Assembly: GCA_001942415.1 (NCBI GenBank)
Contig: MKJX01000122.1
Location: 1-64,000, forward strand
Length of the DNA stretch: 64,000 nucleotides
Source: Pseudonocardia sp. CNS-139
GTDB lineage: Bacteria > Actinomycetota > Actinomycetes > Mycobacteriales > Pseudonocardiaceae
Reading direction: 5' to 3'
Below are positions 46,191-56,604 of this stretch, in pieces. A program made the position numbers and the translations under genes. A model generated the notes under the pieces. That model was given only the letters and a program-made list of their open reading frames with translations. It was not told the DNA's origin and did not search any database. Each line of letters starts with the position of its first letter. Positions within the stretch are counted from its first letter, which is position 1.

Positions 46191-46394
46191 ATGCGCAGGA
46201 TCGTCATCTGGACCGTCGCCGCGGCGGTTGTCGGGACCACGCTGGCCGGCTGCCTGCCCGGAGCCGAGGCCGAGGCGCCGGCGCCCGCGGCGACGAGCCA
46301 GGACCCGGCCGCCCCGGCCGACCCGTCGGCCACCAAGGACCCGGACGCCACCTACGACGGGCCCGTCACGAAGGAGGACGACGAGGTCAAGTAG
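46191..46394 (+). CDS. Small exported lipoprotein
   Basis: 67 residues. Signal helix IVIWTVAAAVVGTTLAGC gives a lipobox LAGC, then an Ala/Pro/Thr-rich acidic tail ending KEDDEVK. ATG 46191 with GGAGGAGAGG upstream. First of three small exported proteins around the ferric-reductase-like gene. No family recognised. Confidence 0.75.
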   Translation: MRRIVIWTVAAAVVGTTLAGCLPGAEAEAPAPAATSQDPAAPADPSATKDPDATYDGPVTKEDDEVK

Positions 46395-46435
46395 GTCTTA
46401 CTCGGGTCACAAGGTCGGCTTCCAGCATGGATGGC

Positions 46436-47894
46436 ATGAGCGTCAGCCAGCAGCCGGACACGCAGACGGTGCCGCACGGGATCGCGGTGTCACCGGGCCC
46501 GCCCCTCCCACCCCCGGTCGCCGGGTGTCCCGGTCCCGGGGTGGGCCGGTGTGGCTGCGGTTCGGCCTGGCCGATCTGCTCGGGCCGCTGGCCGTCGCGA
46601 TGGTGGTGGTGACGGTGTGCATCTGGGTGCGCAACCAGGGACTGATCAGCCTGGCGGCCGGGTGGGACCGGTCGATCGGGTCGTTCGGGCTGCTCACGGG
46701 CCTGGTGTCGTCGGTGCTGATGGTGATCCAGGTGCTGCTGATGGCCCGTATCCCGTGGGTGGAGCAGGCGTGGGGGCACGACGTGCTCGCGCACCGGCAC
46801 CGCTGGGTCGGGTTCGTGTCGTTCTGGCTGATGATGGTCCACGTCGTCGCGTTCGCGGTGTCGGACTTGATGGAGGGCGGGGACCCGGCGGCGCAGATGT
46901 GGTCGCTGTTCGTGATGCAGCCGTGGATGCTGTGGGCGACGGTCGGCACGATCCTGATCATCGTCGTGGTGGTGACGTCGATCCGGGCGGCGCGGCGGCG
47001 GATGCGTTACGAGTCCTGGCACCTGCTGCACCTGTACGCGTATCTGGGGATGGCGTTCGGGTTCCCGCACCAGCTGGTCGACGGCACCGACTTCCACGAC
47101 CCGTGGGCGATCGCCTACTGGTGGTTGATCTACATGCTGGCGCTGGCGGCGATCCTGGTGTTCCGGGTGGGGCTGCCGGTGTGGCGGTCGGTGCACCACC
47201 GGATCGAGGTCGTGGGCGTGCGGTCGGAGGCGCCCGGTGTCGTGTCGATCCTGATGCGGGGGCGGGACATGGCGCGGCTGCGGACGAAGTCGGGCCAGTT
47301 CTTCATCTGGCGCTTCCGGACCGGGCCGGGTTGGATGCGCGGCAACCCGTACACGATCTCCGCCGCGCCGCAGCACGACGAGCTGCGGATCACCGTGCAG
47401 GCCGTCGGGGACGCCAGCGCCCGCGCGACCGCGCTGCGGCCCGGGACGAAGGTGGCGATCGAGGGCCCGTACGGGTCGCTGACCGCCGACCGCCGCGAGC
47501 ACCCGCGGATGCTGCTGATGGCCGCTGGTGTCGGGGTGGCCCCGATCCGGGCGCTGGTCGAGGACGCTCCCTACGACCCGGGTGACGTCGCCCTCGTCTA
47601 CCGCTACACCCGTCCTGAGCAGGCGGTGTTCCTCGACGAGCTGACGGCGATCGCGGCTCGTCGCGGGGTGGAGCTGCACCTGCTGCCGGCCCGCGCCGCG
47701 CCGCCGGGTCGTGGCTGCCGGCCGGGTTCGGGCCGCGTGACGAGGTCGGCTGGCTGCACCACCACGTCCCGGACATCGCCGATCGCGACGTGTTCGTCTG
47801 CGGCCCGCCCAGGTGGAACGCCGCCGTCCGTACCGCGCTGCGAGCCGCCGGGGCCCGCCGCCGCGCCATCCACAGCGAGGAGTTCTCCTGGTGA
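46436..47894 (+). CDS. Ferric-reductase-like transmembrane flavocytochrome
   Basis: About 485 residues. Six hydrophobic helices with paired His for heme (AHRHRWVGFVSFWLMMVHVV and YESWHLLHLYAYLGMAFGFPHQL), then an FAD domain (GNPYTISAAPQ) and NAD(P) domain (EGPYGSL, LMAAGVGVAPIRALV, VFVCGPP). Transfers electrons from NAD(P)H through FAD and heme across the membrane. Breaks near 46510 and 47715. Stop overlaps the next start. Confidence 0.9.
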
Positions 47895-48115
47895 CCACGA
47901 ACGACACGGCCGTCGACAGGGCGCGCACGCGCCGGCTCGTCGGCTGGCTGACCGCCACCGCCGTGCTCACCGCCGGTCTGATCGTGTTCCAGATGACCGC
48001 CGCCGACGCCCCGGAGGAGGCCAAGGAGGACACCTCCCGGACCACCGTGGCCCCGGCCGACGGGACGGTGCCCGTGGAGACCGAGCCGACCGGCAAGGCC
48101 GGTGAGGTCAAGTGA
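47891..48115 (+). CDS. Small signal-anchored protein
   Basis: 74 residues. One N-terminal membrane helix (LVGWLTATAVLTAGLIVFQM) then an exported acidic, Ser/Thr/Pro tail ending GKAGEVK. GTG 47891 overlaps the flavocytochrome stop, and its own stop overlaps the next gene. Its tail end resembles that of the lipoprotein at 46191. No family recognised. Confidence 0.7.
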   Translation: MTTNDTAVDRARTRRLVGWLTATAVLTAGLIVFQMTAADAPEEAKEDTSRTTVAPADGTVPVETEPTGKAGEVK

Positions 48116-48440
48116 GTGGCATGCGACCCCTGACGATCTGGCTCACCACGCGTCAGCGTGGCGGCGATCGTCGCCAGCAACCAGGCCAACATCGTCGCCG
48201 GTGGCGAGAAGACCGGCACACCGGGCACCACTCCGGGCGGCGCGGTCACCGAGTCGGACGGGACGGCCACCCCGCCCGCCGACGCCGTGGTGCCCCCGCC
48301 TGCCGCCCGCGGCCGAACCGCCGCCGCCCGCCGACGAGCCCGCGGGCGACGCGGAGCAGCCCGGCGAGCCGCCCGCTCCGGGGCTGAGCACGTCGAAGCC
48401 GCCCCGCCCCGGCGACACGAACGAGCACGGCACCCGGTAG
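48112..48440 (+). CDS. Small Pro-rich exported protein
   Basis: About 108 residues in three frames: VSGMRPLTIWL, then (break near 48150) ASVAAIVASNQANIVAGGEKTG as signal helix plus acidic Thr/Ala region, then (break near 48305) a run of Pro with PPADEPAGDAEQPGEPP and the end GDTNEHGTR. Coupled to the preceding gene. Low-complexity exported tail, perhaps a cell-wall spacer or a redox partner docking element. No family recognised. Confidence 0.55.
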
Positions 48441-48459
48441 CCGGGGGCGGGAAGCGAGG

Positions 48460-49806
48460 CTACGGGCGGGGGAGGACGATCTCCGCCCGGAGACCGCCCG
48501 CCGCCGACGTGCCCAGCTCCAGCCGCCCTCCGTGCAGCGCGGCCTGCTGCTCGACGAGGGCGAGCCCGAGCCCCGAGCCCTCGCTGCGCGGGCGGGCGCC
48601 GCGGGTGAACCGCTGCCGCATCGCGTCGCGGTCCTGCGGCGGGATGCCCGGGCCGTCGTCGTCGACGACCACGCGCGCCACCGGCCCGTCCGGGACGACG
48701 CCGACCGTCACGGACCCGTCGGGCCTGCCGTGCCGGGCGGCGTTGTCCAGCAGGTTCGTCACGGCGAGCAGAGCCCGGCCCGCCAGCCCGTCACCGGCAC
48801 CTCGCCCGCCGCGGCCAGCCCGAACCGGACACGGGGTGCCGGGCCCGGGCCCGCTCCACCGCCTCGGCGGCCACCTCGCCGAGGTCGACGGGCCCGCGTT
48901 CGGGGAGCGCGCCGGCGTCCCCGCGGGCGAGCGCCTGCAGGCCCTCCAGCAGCGCGACCATCCGGTGGTGCTCGACGGCCATCGCGTCGAGGGTCTGCCG
49001 GCGCAGCCCGGGGTCGAGCCCGGGGTTGCGGCGCAGGGTCTCCAGGTCCATGCCCAGGCTGGTCAGCGGGGTGCGCAGCTCGTGCCCGGCGTCGGCGGTG
49101 AACCGGCGGGTGGCCTGCATGCTCGTCTGCAGCCGTTCGAGCATCCCGTTGAGCGTCACGGCCAGGTCCGCGACCTCCGTCGGCCCGGCCGCGACCGGCA
49201 GCCGGTCGGGCTGGCCCGGCCGCACGCGCATCGCGCCCGTCCGCAGCCGCCGCAGCGGCGCCAGCACCAGCCCGGTGACGAACCAGACGCCGGCGGCGGT
49301 CGCGACGGTGGCCAGCAGCGCGACGAACGCGACGATCCGCCGGTTGTCGCTCGTGCGCTGCTCGACCGGCGCGAGGCTCTGCAGCACCTGCAGCCGTTCG
49401 TCCACCGCCCCGGTCACCGGCCGCACGTAGGAGCGCCACGCTCGCCGCCGACGTCGACGGTGCTGAGCCCGTCGGAGTGCGGCAGCGGGAGCGGGCCGCC
49501 CGGCTGCTCCCCGCGCGCCGCGACGACCTGCCCGTTCGCGATCAGCCGCACCAGCGACTGGCTCCCGGCCAGCAGCCCGCCGTACTCGTCGGCCGGCCCG
49601 GCCGGGCCCGGGTGCCGGGCGTCCTCGATGAGCTTGCCGGCGTCCTCCTCGACCCGGTCGGCGCGCTCGACGAGCTGGCGGTCGACGTCCTCGCGGTCGC
49701 GGTGGTCGATGCGCAGGGTGATCGTCAGTCCGGCCAGCGCGATCAGCAGCATGACCAGCGGCGCGACGCTCGCCGTGACCTGGGCCCGCACGCTCCGCGG
49801 CCGCAC
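48460..49806 (-). CDS. Sensor histidine kinase (HisKA/HATPase, two TM helices)
   Basis: About 450 residues. First TM APLVMLLIALAGLTI, extracytoplasmic segment, second TM IVAFVALLATVATAAGVWFV, HAMP, phospho-acceptor RRFTADAGHELRTPLTSLG, ATPase TNLLDNAARHG, VDDDGPGIP and GSGLGLALVEQ. Breaks near 49440 and 48815. The start is near GTG 49806. It is convergent with the exported-protein genes and partner of the OmpR-type regulator upstream. Confidence 0.87.
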
Positions 49807-49819
49807 GCCGGTGCTCTCC

Positions 49820-50500
49820 CTAGACCCGGAGCACGAAGCCGACGCCTCGCACGGTGTGCAGCATCCGCGGCTCGCCCGCGGCTTCGAGCTTCCTGCGCAG
49901 GTAGCCGACGAACACGTCGACGACGTTGCTCTCGACGTCCCACGTGTAGCCCAACACGTGCTCCAGCAGCTGCCGGCGCGACAGCACCTGCCGGGATGCC
50001 GGGCCAGCGCGACGAGCAGGTCGAACTCGCGGCTGGTCAGGCCCAGGTCCCGGCCGCGGCGGGCCGCGACGCGGCGGTGCGGCTCGATCGCGAGGTCGCC
50101 CAGCACCAGCGAACGCCCGGCGCGGGCCTCGTGCAGCCGGATCATGGCGTGCAGCCGGGCGGCCAGCTCCGCGACGGAGAACGGCTTCACGACGTAGTCG
50201 TCGGCGCCCGCGGCGAGCCCCGCGACCCGGTCGTCCACCTCGTCGCGGGCCGAGAGCATGCAGACCGGCACCGTCCGGCCCTCCGCACGCAGCCGGGCGA
50301 CGACCTCCACCCCGGTCAGCCCCGGCATCACGACGTCGAGCACCACCGCGGCCGGCAGCCGGGTCGCGATCTCGTCCAGCGCGGCCGCGCCGTCCGCCGC
50401 CTCGAGCACGGCGAACCCCTCCACGCCCAGCCCGCGCCGTAATGCCTGCCGCACGCCCTGGTCGTCGTCGACGACGAGGACCTCCGGTGACCGACGGGAA
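49820..50500 (-). CDS. OmpR-family response regulator
   Basis: Receiver with VVDDDQGVR, phospho-acceptor [12 protein letters not shown] and Lys VVKPFSV, then winged helix [17 protein letters not shown] (break near 49990) and the end [35 protein letters not shown]. Only the start is uncertain: no ATG or GTG lies in frame just before the VLVVDDD strand, so it begins around 50490-50510 or a base error hides it. Coupled to the kinase; a likely target is the divergent or convergent neighbouring genes. Confidence 0.87.
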   Translation of the reverse strand, partial: FPSVTGGPRRRRRPGRAAGITARAGRGGVRRARGGGRRGRAGRDRDPAAGRGGARRRDAGADRGGGRRPAACGGPDGAGLHALGPRRGGRPGRGARRGRRRLRREAVLRRGAGRPAARHDPAARGPRRAFAGAGRPRDRAAPPRRGPPRPGPGPDQPRVRPARRAGPASRQVLSRRQLLEHVLGYTWDVESNVVDVFVGYLRRKLEAAGEPRMLHTVRGVGFVLRV

Positions 50501-50705
50501 ACGACGACCTCCTCGGGACCCGCACACCACGAACGCAGCCAGCGTCGCAGACGAGTTGCAGAGCAGCCTAGAACCGGACCCGACCGGTGTGGCTCGCGTC
50601 ACAATGGGTTCGGGGGGCACGTAGGGTAATACCGAGGAGGTCGGCGGCGACCTTCAGGGCGACACCGCGGACGCCGGTGGACCGCCCGACGGGAGCAGAG
50701 CCCAC

Positions 50706-53563
50706 GTGCGCACCCGCCACAAGATCTTCATCAACTACCGGCAGCTCGACGCCGGCTACGCCGCGTCCTACCTCGACGACAAGCTGACCGAGGCGTTCGG
50801 CCGGGGGTCGGTGTTCAAGGCGAGCCGGTCCATCGAGGCGGGCACCGCGTTCCCGCCCGCGCTGCTGGCCGGCCTGGAGGAGACGTGCGCGATGCTCGTG
50901 CTCGTCGGGCCGCGCTGGCTGGACCCCGCACCGGGCGAGGACGGGCCGGCGCTGCACCGCGAGGACGACTGGGTCCGCCGGGAGATCGCCTACGCCCTGC
51001 GCGTCCGGCCGGGCATCCCGGTGGTCCCGGTGCTGGTCGACGGGCAGCGCAGCGTCCCGGACGCCGGCCTGCTGCCCCCGGAGCTGCGGCCGCTCGCCGA
51101 GCGCCAGACGAGGCACCTGCGGGCGCGGCAGACGAGTCTCGACCTGCCGGGCATCGTCCAGGCGCTGCACCGCGCGGCCCCCGGGCTGGTCGCCCGCCAC
51201 CTCGTGGCCCCGGTCGCCGAGCCGCCGGGGGACCGGCTGCCCAGCACGCTGCTGCTGCCCGAGCACCACGTCGTGGACTTCGCCGGCCGCGAGGAGGAGA
51301 TGCAGCGGCTGACGGCGTGGCGCGACTCGGCGCGGAGCCTCGACGTCGAGGTCGTCACCGGCGCGGCCGGGCAGGGCAAGAGCCGGCTCGCGCTGGAGCT
51401 GTGCCGGCGCAGCCAGGACGCCGGGTGGGTGGCCGGCGCGTCGCGGCCGGGGCGGACGCGGACGGCCTGGTGCGCCTCAGCGAGTACGGCACGCGGATCC
51501 TGCTCGTGGTGGACCGGGCCGAGGTCGCCGTCGGCCACCTCGCCGGGCTGCTGTCCACGCTGGCCGTGCGCGGCGCCGCCGCGGCCCCGGTCCGGGTGGT
51601 CGTCGTGGCGCGCACCCTCGGCTCCTGGTTCGCCGAGCTGGTCGAACGGAGCAACGACGCGGCGGCCGCGGTGCTGAGCGAGGTCCGGCCGTTCGAGCTG
51701 GGAGAGCTGTGCCGGCCCACCGAGCTGGACGCGGAGTTCCACCGGGCCGCGCGGTCCTTCGCCGACCGGCTGGGCCTGCCGCCGCTGCCCGCGGACGCCC
51801 CGCACCCGACGACCTGCTCGGCGCCGAGCGGGTGCTCGACGTGCACGCGGCGGCGCTCGGCGCGGTGCTCGGCCCCGCCGACGCCGAGCCGGACGAGAGC
51901 GGCGAGACCCGCGACCCGGTGTTGCGGCTGCTGCAGCACGAGCGGCGCAACTGGGCGGAGAGCGCCGTCGCCGCGCAGCTGCCCGACCCGCACCGGGAAC
52001 GGCTCGCCGTGGTGGTCGCCGTGGGCACGATGTACGGCGGGAGCGCCGAGCGCTTCGGCTACCAGCGCTCGCGGTGCAGCTGACCTTCGTGCAGGAGCAG
52101 GTGCAGTGGTGCGCCGCTACCTGCGCTGGCTCGGCCGGCTGTACCCGCCCGGCCGGCAGGCGCTGGGCAGCACCGCCCCCAACTCGCTGCGGCCGGACCG
52201 GCTCGGCGAGGACCACGTCGCGCTCACCGTGCTGGAGCAGCCGGAGCTCGTCCGGGGGCTCGCCGACCGGCTCGCTCCCGAGCACCGGGACCGCGCGATG
52301 CTGGTGCTCGGCCGCGCCGCGGCGCGCCACCCCGGGCTGGTGGACCGGATCGCCGACCTGATCGACGGCCACCCGGCCGAGATGGTCCGCACGGCGCTGG
52401 TCGTCGCCGGTCAGCTGGAACGGCCCGGGCCGGTGATCGAGGCGGTCACGCTGGCCGTGCGCCGCTACGGCTCCGTGGTCCCGGCCTCGTCGGTGGTCGG
52501 CCTCATCCCGCCCACCGCCGAGTTCGCCGAGCTGCTGGTGCTCACCGCGCAGCGGGCGCTGTCGTCGGCGCACCTCGGAGGCGGGCCGGACCACTGGACG
52601 ATCGCCCTGGTGGCCGAGCGGCTGGCGCTCGCGCACAGCGTGCTGGGGGAGGACGCCGAGGCGCTGCGCGCGAGCGGGATGGCGCTGCGGGCCCACGCGT
52701 TCCTCGACGGCTCCGACCTCCCGGACGGGCGGGCCCGCGCGCTCGTCCTGCACGCGCGCCTGCTCGGCCGCGCGGGACGGCGGGCGGAGGGGCGGGCGGC
52801 CGCGGCGGAGGCCGTCGAGCTGCTGCGCGCCCGGTTGCACAGCGATCCGGACGCGGCGGTGACCAGCAGCCGGACGGCCGACAGGTCTGCTGAGGAGCAG
52901 CTGGTCGGCAGCCTGGAGGCGTACCAGGAGCTGGCCGACTCCGCAGGCGACCCGTCCGCCGAGGAGGCGCTCTACGCCGACCTGCTCGACCGGCTGCAGC
53001 GGATCGCCGTCCTGCGCCAGCGCGACGAGCTGCTGACCTGGATGATGGAGCGCGCGCTCGACTCGTCGGGCCAGATCGTGCCGCTCCCGCCCGACCTGGC
53101 GATCGAGATGGCGAGCCCGGACGCGCCGGCCCCGGCGGCCACGGTGGAGGAGCTGCGCGCGGCCCGCGTCCGCATCGCCGACCAGATCAACCTGCTGCTG
53201 GAGCTGCCGAAGCTCGAGCAGACGCCGACCCCGGTCGAGGACGTGGTCGCCGCGCTCACCGCCGCCGGTCTGTACCGCTGGCACACCGAGCAGGCCGGCA
53301 AGAAGTCCCAGCTCGCCGACGACGTCCCGCTCACCGTGATCGCGGTGACCGACGGCCGCCACGACCTCCGCGCGCTCTACCACGACCCGGAGAGCACGTG
53401 CTGGATCCTCGACACCCTGGAGCTCGACGCGTACGGCGGGTTCGCCCGGGTCGACAGGTTCGGCCAGCTGCTGGCCGCAGGCTCGGCGGCCCCGGACGCG
53501 ATCGTGGCGGCCCTGCGGGCGGCGCTGGAGCCACCGGGCGCCGGCTTCGGCACGCTGTCGTGA
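50706..53563 (+). CDS. TIR-NTPase-repeat protein
   Basis: About 950 residues. N-terminal TIR domain (KIFINYRQLDAGYAASYLDDKL, catalytic-type E93 in WVRREIAYAL) of the NADase/signalling superfamily. A linker leads to a P-loop NTPase (Walker A GAAGQGKS at 219-226, Walker B ILLVVDRAE) of STAND type, then a long helical repeat region of TPR character and a C-terminal domain ending around GGFARVDRFGQLL. GTG 50706. Breaks near 51455, 51810, 52065 and 52106. In bacterial immunity TIR-STAND proteins sense phage and degrade NAD; whether this one does is untested. Stop overlaps the next gene. Confidence 0.85.
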
Positions 53564-54805
53564 ACGCGTTCGGGGCGGAGCTGCGCCGCCGCCGGCAGGC
53601 CGCCGGGCTGACCCTCGGCGAGCTGGCCGCGCTGCTCAACTACAGCAAGAGCCACCTCAGCAACGTCGAGGCCGGTCGCAAGGCCGCGGTCGACCCGCTG
53701 GCCCGGCAGGCCGACCGGGTGCTCAACGCGGGCGGCGAGCTGCACGCGCTGGCGGGCGGCCGCCGGGCCGGGGTGCCCGTCGACCCGACCCCACGGGCGA
53801 CCCCGACGAGCGCTGGACGGTGCGGCTGGAGCCGAACGGCTCCGGGGAGTTCTGGGTCGGGGAGCCGGCCTCGCCCGTGCTCGCCGTGACCACCATGCCC
53901 CCGCTGGGCGGCAGCTCGGCGGACCTGCTCGACGGCCTCGGCCGGGTGTTCCACGACCTGCGCCGGCTCGCCCACGTCGTCAGCCCGAGCATCGTGCTGC
54001 CGCTGGCCATCAGCCTGGCGCACGGCACGGTGGCGGCGGCCCGGCAGCGCACCGGCCGGCGCCGCGACCTGCTCCTGCTCCAGGGCGCGCGGGCCACTGA
54101 GTTCGCCGGCTGGATGGCCCAGGAGTGCGGCGACGACCGCGGCGCGCTGTGGTGGACCGAGCGGGCCGTCCAGGTCGCGGCGGCCGCGGGCGACCGGCAG
54201 CTGGCCGACTACGCCCTCGTCCGGCAGGCGCTGGTGACGATGTACCGCGGGGACGCCGAGCCGACGGTCGGGCTCGCCGAGCAGGTGGTCGGGCGCAGCG
54301 CGGCCCACCCCCGCATCCGGTGGCTGGCGGCGCTGCGGTCCGCGCAGGGCTACGCGCTCGGCATGCGCGAGCAGGACGCCATGGCCGCGCTCGACCGGGC
54401 CGCGGCGCTCGCCGACGCGGCCCGGGCCGAGGGGGACGACGACACCTACGGGCCGTCGCCGATGCCCGAGCGGGCCGACATCACCCGGGCCTGGTGCCTC
54501 TACGACCTCGGCCTGCTCGACGAGGCGGCGGCCCTCCTCGACCACGCCGTCCCGCGCATCCCCGAGTCCGCCGGCCGCAGCCGCGCCCGCTACGGCACCC
54601 GGCAGGCGCTGGTGCACGCCGCCCGTGGCGACCTCGACCGGGCCTGCGCGGTGCTGGGCCCGCTGCTGGACACCGTCTCGGCGGTCGACTCGGTGACGAT
54701 CAGGCCGACCTGCGCGACTTCGCCCGGACGGTCGGCCGGAGCGGCGAGCACCCGGCCGTGCAGCGGCTGCAACCGGCGCTGGCCGACGCCCTGTCCAAAC
54801 GCTGA
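53560..54805 (+). CDS. XRE helix-turn-helix protein with helical repeat domain
   Basis: About 415 residues. The N-terminal HTH reads ELRRRRQAAGLTLGELAALL with NYSKSHLSNVEAGRKA. After a break near 53795 comes a long helical part with TPR-like repeats (TEFAGWMAQECGDDRGALWWTERAVQVA, AGDRQLADYALVRQALVTMYRG). A break near 54705 precedes the end. GTG overlaps the TIR-NTPase stop by 4 nt, so they are translated together; it probably regulates or senses for that protein. Confidence 0.82.
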
Positions 54806-54842
54806 CACCACTCGCGGGGACGGGGTTTCCCGCATTCTGCTG

Positions 54843-54876
54843 ACCGGAAAACGGGCAACACCTGTTGCGTTCCGGT
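54843..54876. promoter_or_regulatory. Nested inverted repeats in front of GTPase genes
   Basis: Inner perfect palindrome GCAACA-CC-TGTTGC (54855-54868) inside outer arms ACCGGAA (54843-54849) and TTCCGGT (54870-54876). It lies 38 bp after the XRE stop and 62 bp before the first GTPase; candidate operator of the XRE protein or a terminator stem. Confidence 0.55.
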
Positions 54877-54938
54877 GACCGCGGAGACGCTGGTCGTACC
54901 GCGGACGGACCGCGGTCGGCGGATCCGGAAGTGGTGAT

Positions 54939-55532
54939 ATGAGAATCGGCTTTCTCGGCAAGACCGGGGCCGGAAAGACCTCTCTGGTCAATGCGCTGTT
55001 CGGGCTGGAGTTCCGGACCGGGAACTACCAGGCCACCACCATGGCACTGCAGCGTTCCACCGTGACGCTGACGGTCTCCGGCCGGCGCGTGCCGGTGCAG
55101 GTCGTGGACACGCCGGGGCTCGCGGAGAGCGTCGAGACCGAGCCGGGCTACCGGCGGCTCTACGCCGATCTGCTCCCCGACCTCGACCACGTCGTCTGGG
55201 TGGTGGCGGCGCATCCCCGCACGTTCCGCGCCGACCAGGAGGCGCTGATCGCGCTGCGGCCGGCGTTTCCCGCGGGAGTCGCCGTCACCGTCGCGCTCAC
55301 CCGGGCCGACACCATCGGCCCGAACGACTGGGACGTCGCGAACGGCCGTCCCTCGCCGGGCCAGCGGGAGTCGCTGGACCAGCAGGTGGCCAACGTCCTC
55401 GCGAAGTTCGGGCCGTACGTCGCGTCCCTGCGTCCCGCCGACATCGTGCCGTGCGCCGCGCCCCGCGGCTACGGCCTCGACCATCTCATCGCACGCATCG
55501 GGGCCGCACTGCAGGCCCCGGAAAGGACCTGA
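54939..55532 (+). CDS. Small GTPase, Era/YfjP-like
   Basis: 197 residues, intact. G1 GKTGAGKTS (7-15), G2-region TTMALQRST, G3 VDTPG (57-60), and a G4 variant TRAD at 121-124 instead of NKxD. Size and motifs fit a translation-factor-class GTPase such as the dynamin/IRG-like or YfjP group. Followed after 3 nt by a second GTPase gene. Preceded by a palindromic region. Confidence 0.88.
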   Translation: MRIGFLGKTGAGKTSLVNALFGLEFRTGNYQATTMALQRSTVTLTVSGRRVPVQVVDTPGLAESVETEPGYRRLYADLLPDLDHVVWVVAAHPRTFRADQEALIALRPAFPAGVAVTVALTRADTIGPNDWDVANGRPSPGQRESLDQQVANVLAKFGPYVASLRPADIVPCAAPRGYGLDHLIARIGAALQAPERT

Positions 55533-55535
55533 CGA

Positions 55536-56364
55536 ATGGACAACAGGAGAGCCACCTTCTTCCGCGGAATGGCGGAGCTGGCCGGTTCGGGAAAGCGACC
55601 GACGGGCTGCGCGACCTGCTGGGCACCGACGCGTGGAGAAGCTGGAGAAGCTGGTCAGCCGGGAGCGCGCGACCAACCCGCCGCGCGTCGTGGTGATCGG
55701 CAAGGCCGGCGTCGGCAAGAGCACCACGATCAACAACCTGTTCTCGGCGCAGCTGCGCACCAGCCACGCGCTGCAGGGCACGTCGGCGGCCCAGCTGGTC
55801 GAGTACGACCTGCGCGGCGGCGGCCTGCTGCACATCGTGGACATGCCGGGGCTCGGCGAGGGCATCGACGAGGACGCCGCCTTCGAGCGGATCTACCGGG
55901 AGGAGCTGCCGAAGGCCGACGTCGTGCTCTACGTGCTGGAGGCCGACGAGCGGATCCTGCGGGAGGACCAGCGGATCTTCTCCGACGTCGTGCTCCCCGC
56001 GCTCGGCGACGGCCGCGGCCGCCGGCTGGTGATCGGGCTCAACAAGGTCGACCTGATCGGCCCGGGCACGTGGGACCGGCGGCTGAACCACCCCGACGAG
56101 CAGCAGGAGAAGTCGATCGAGGGGCGGTGCCGGGACATCGCCGACAAGCTCGCCCGCTCCGTGCCGGGCCTGCGCGCCGAGAACATCGACTTCTACTCGG
56201 CCGAGCTGCGCTACCGGCTCGTCGACCTGCAGATCACGCTCATCAAGGCGTCCGGGAAGGCCGCGTGGAAGCTGCCGGTGGACACCAAGGACCCGTTCGA
56301 GCTCGCCGACCCGGACGTGCAGGAGTACGTCCGGGAATGGCGCGCGAACAACCAGAGGGGCTGA
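55536..56364 (+). CDS. Second small GTPase, Era/YfjP-like
   Basis: About 276 residues. N-terminal helix MDNRRATFFRGMAELA continues after breaks near 55590 and 55635 as EKLEKLVSRERA, then G1 GKAGVGKST, G2 region ALQGTSAAQ, G3 VDMPGLGE, G4 LNKVDLIG (canonical NKVD) and a C-terminal helical extension. Different from its neighbour in G4 and length, so the two may form an unequal GTPase pair. ATG 55536 with GAAAGGAC. Confidence 0.87.
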
Positions 56365-56366
56365 CG

Positions 56367-56570
56367 ATGGGTCTCAGCGGTGCGGAGGTCGACCGCGTGG
56401 TCGCCCTCCTCGAACGCGAGTCGCAGACCAAGGTCGCCCAGGTCCTGCGGACCGCGGCGGCGTTGCTCGACTGGCTGGCCGACGTCGTCGACATGGCCAG
56501 CGCGCTGTGGGGCCGGCTGCGGCAGTTCGCCGCCGACATCTGGCGGGACCTCCGCGGAATCTTCCTCTGA
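56367..56570 (+). CDS. Trp-rich amphipathic mini-protein 1
   Basis: 67 residues, ATG 56367, 2 nt after the GTPase stop. N-terminal half is a charged helix (EVDRVVALLERESQTKVAQVL), C-terminal half an amphipathic Trp/Leu-rich helix (DWLADVVDMASALWGRL, then DIWRDLRGIFL). Paralogous to the next ORF (shared LL-x2-ESQ-x-K and IL/VL-x-T block). No family recognised. Small size and Trp-rich amphipathic helix suggest membrane association. Confidence 0.75.
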   Translation: MGLSGAEVDRVVALLERESQTKVAQVLRTAAALLDWLADVVDMASALWGRLRQFAADIWRDLRGIFL

Positions 56571-56604
56571 CCTGCCGGAAGGCTCTCTCACGGAAGGCTG
56601 TCCC

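Noticed and set aside
46228..48105. One large 625-codon protein
   Set aside because: Only the middle is the flavocytochrome; its N- and C-terminal parts are shadow frames caused by breaks, and the small exported genes are read in other frames.
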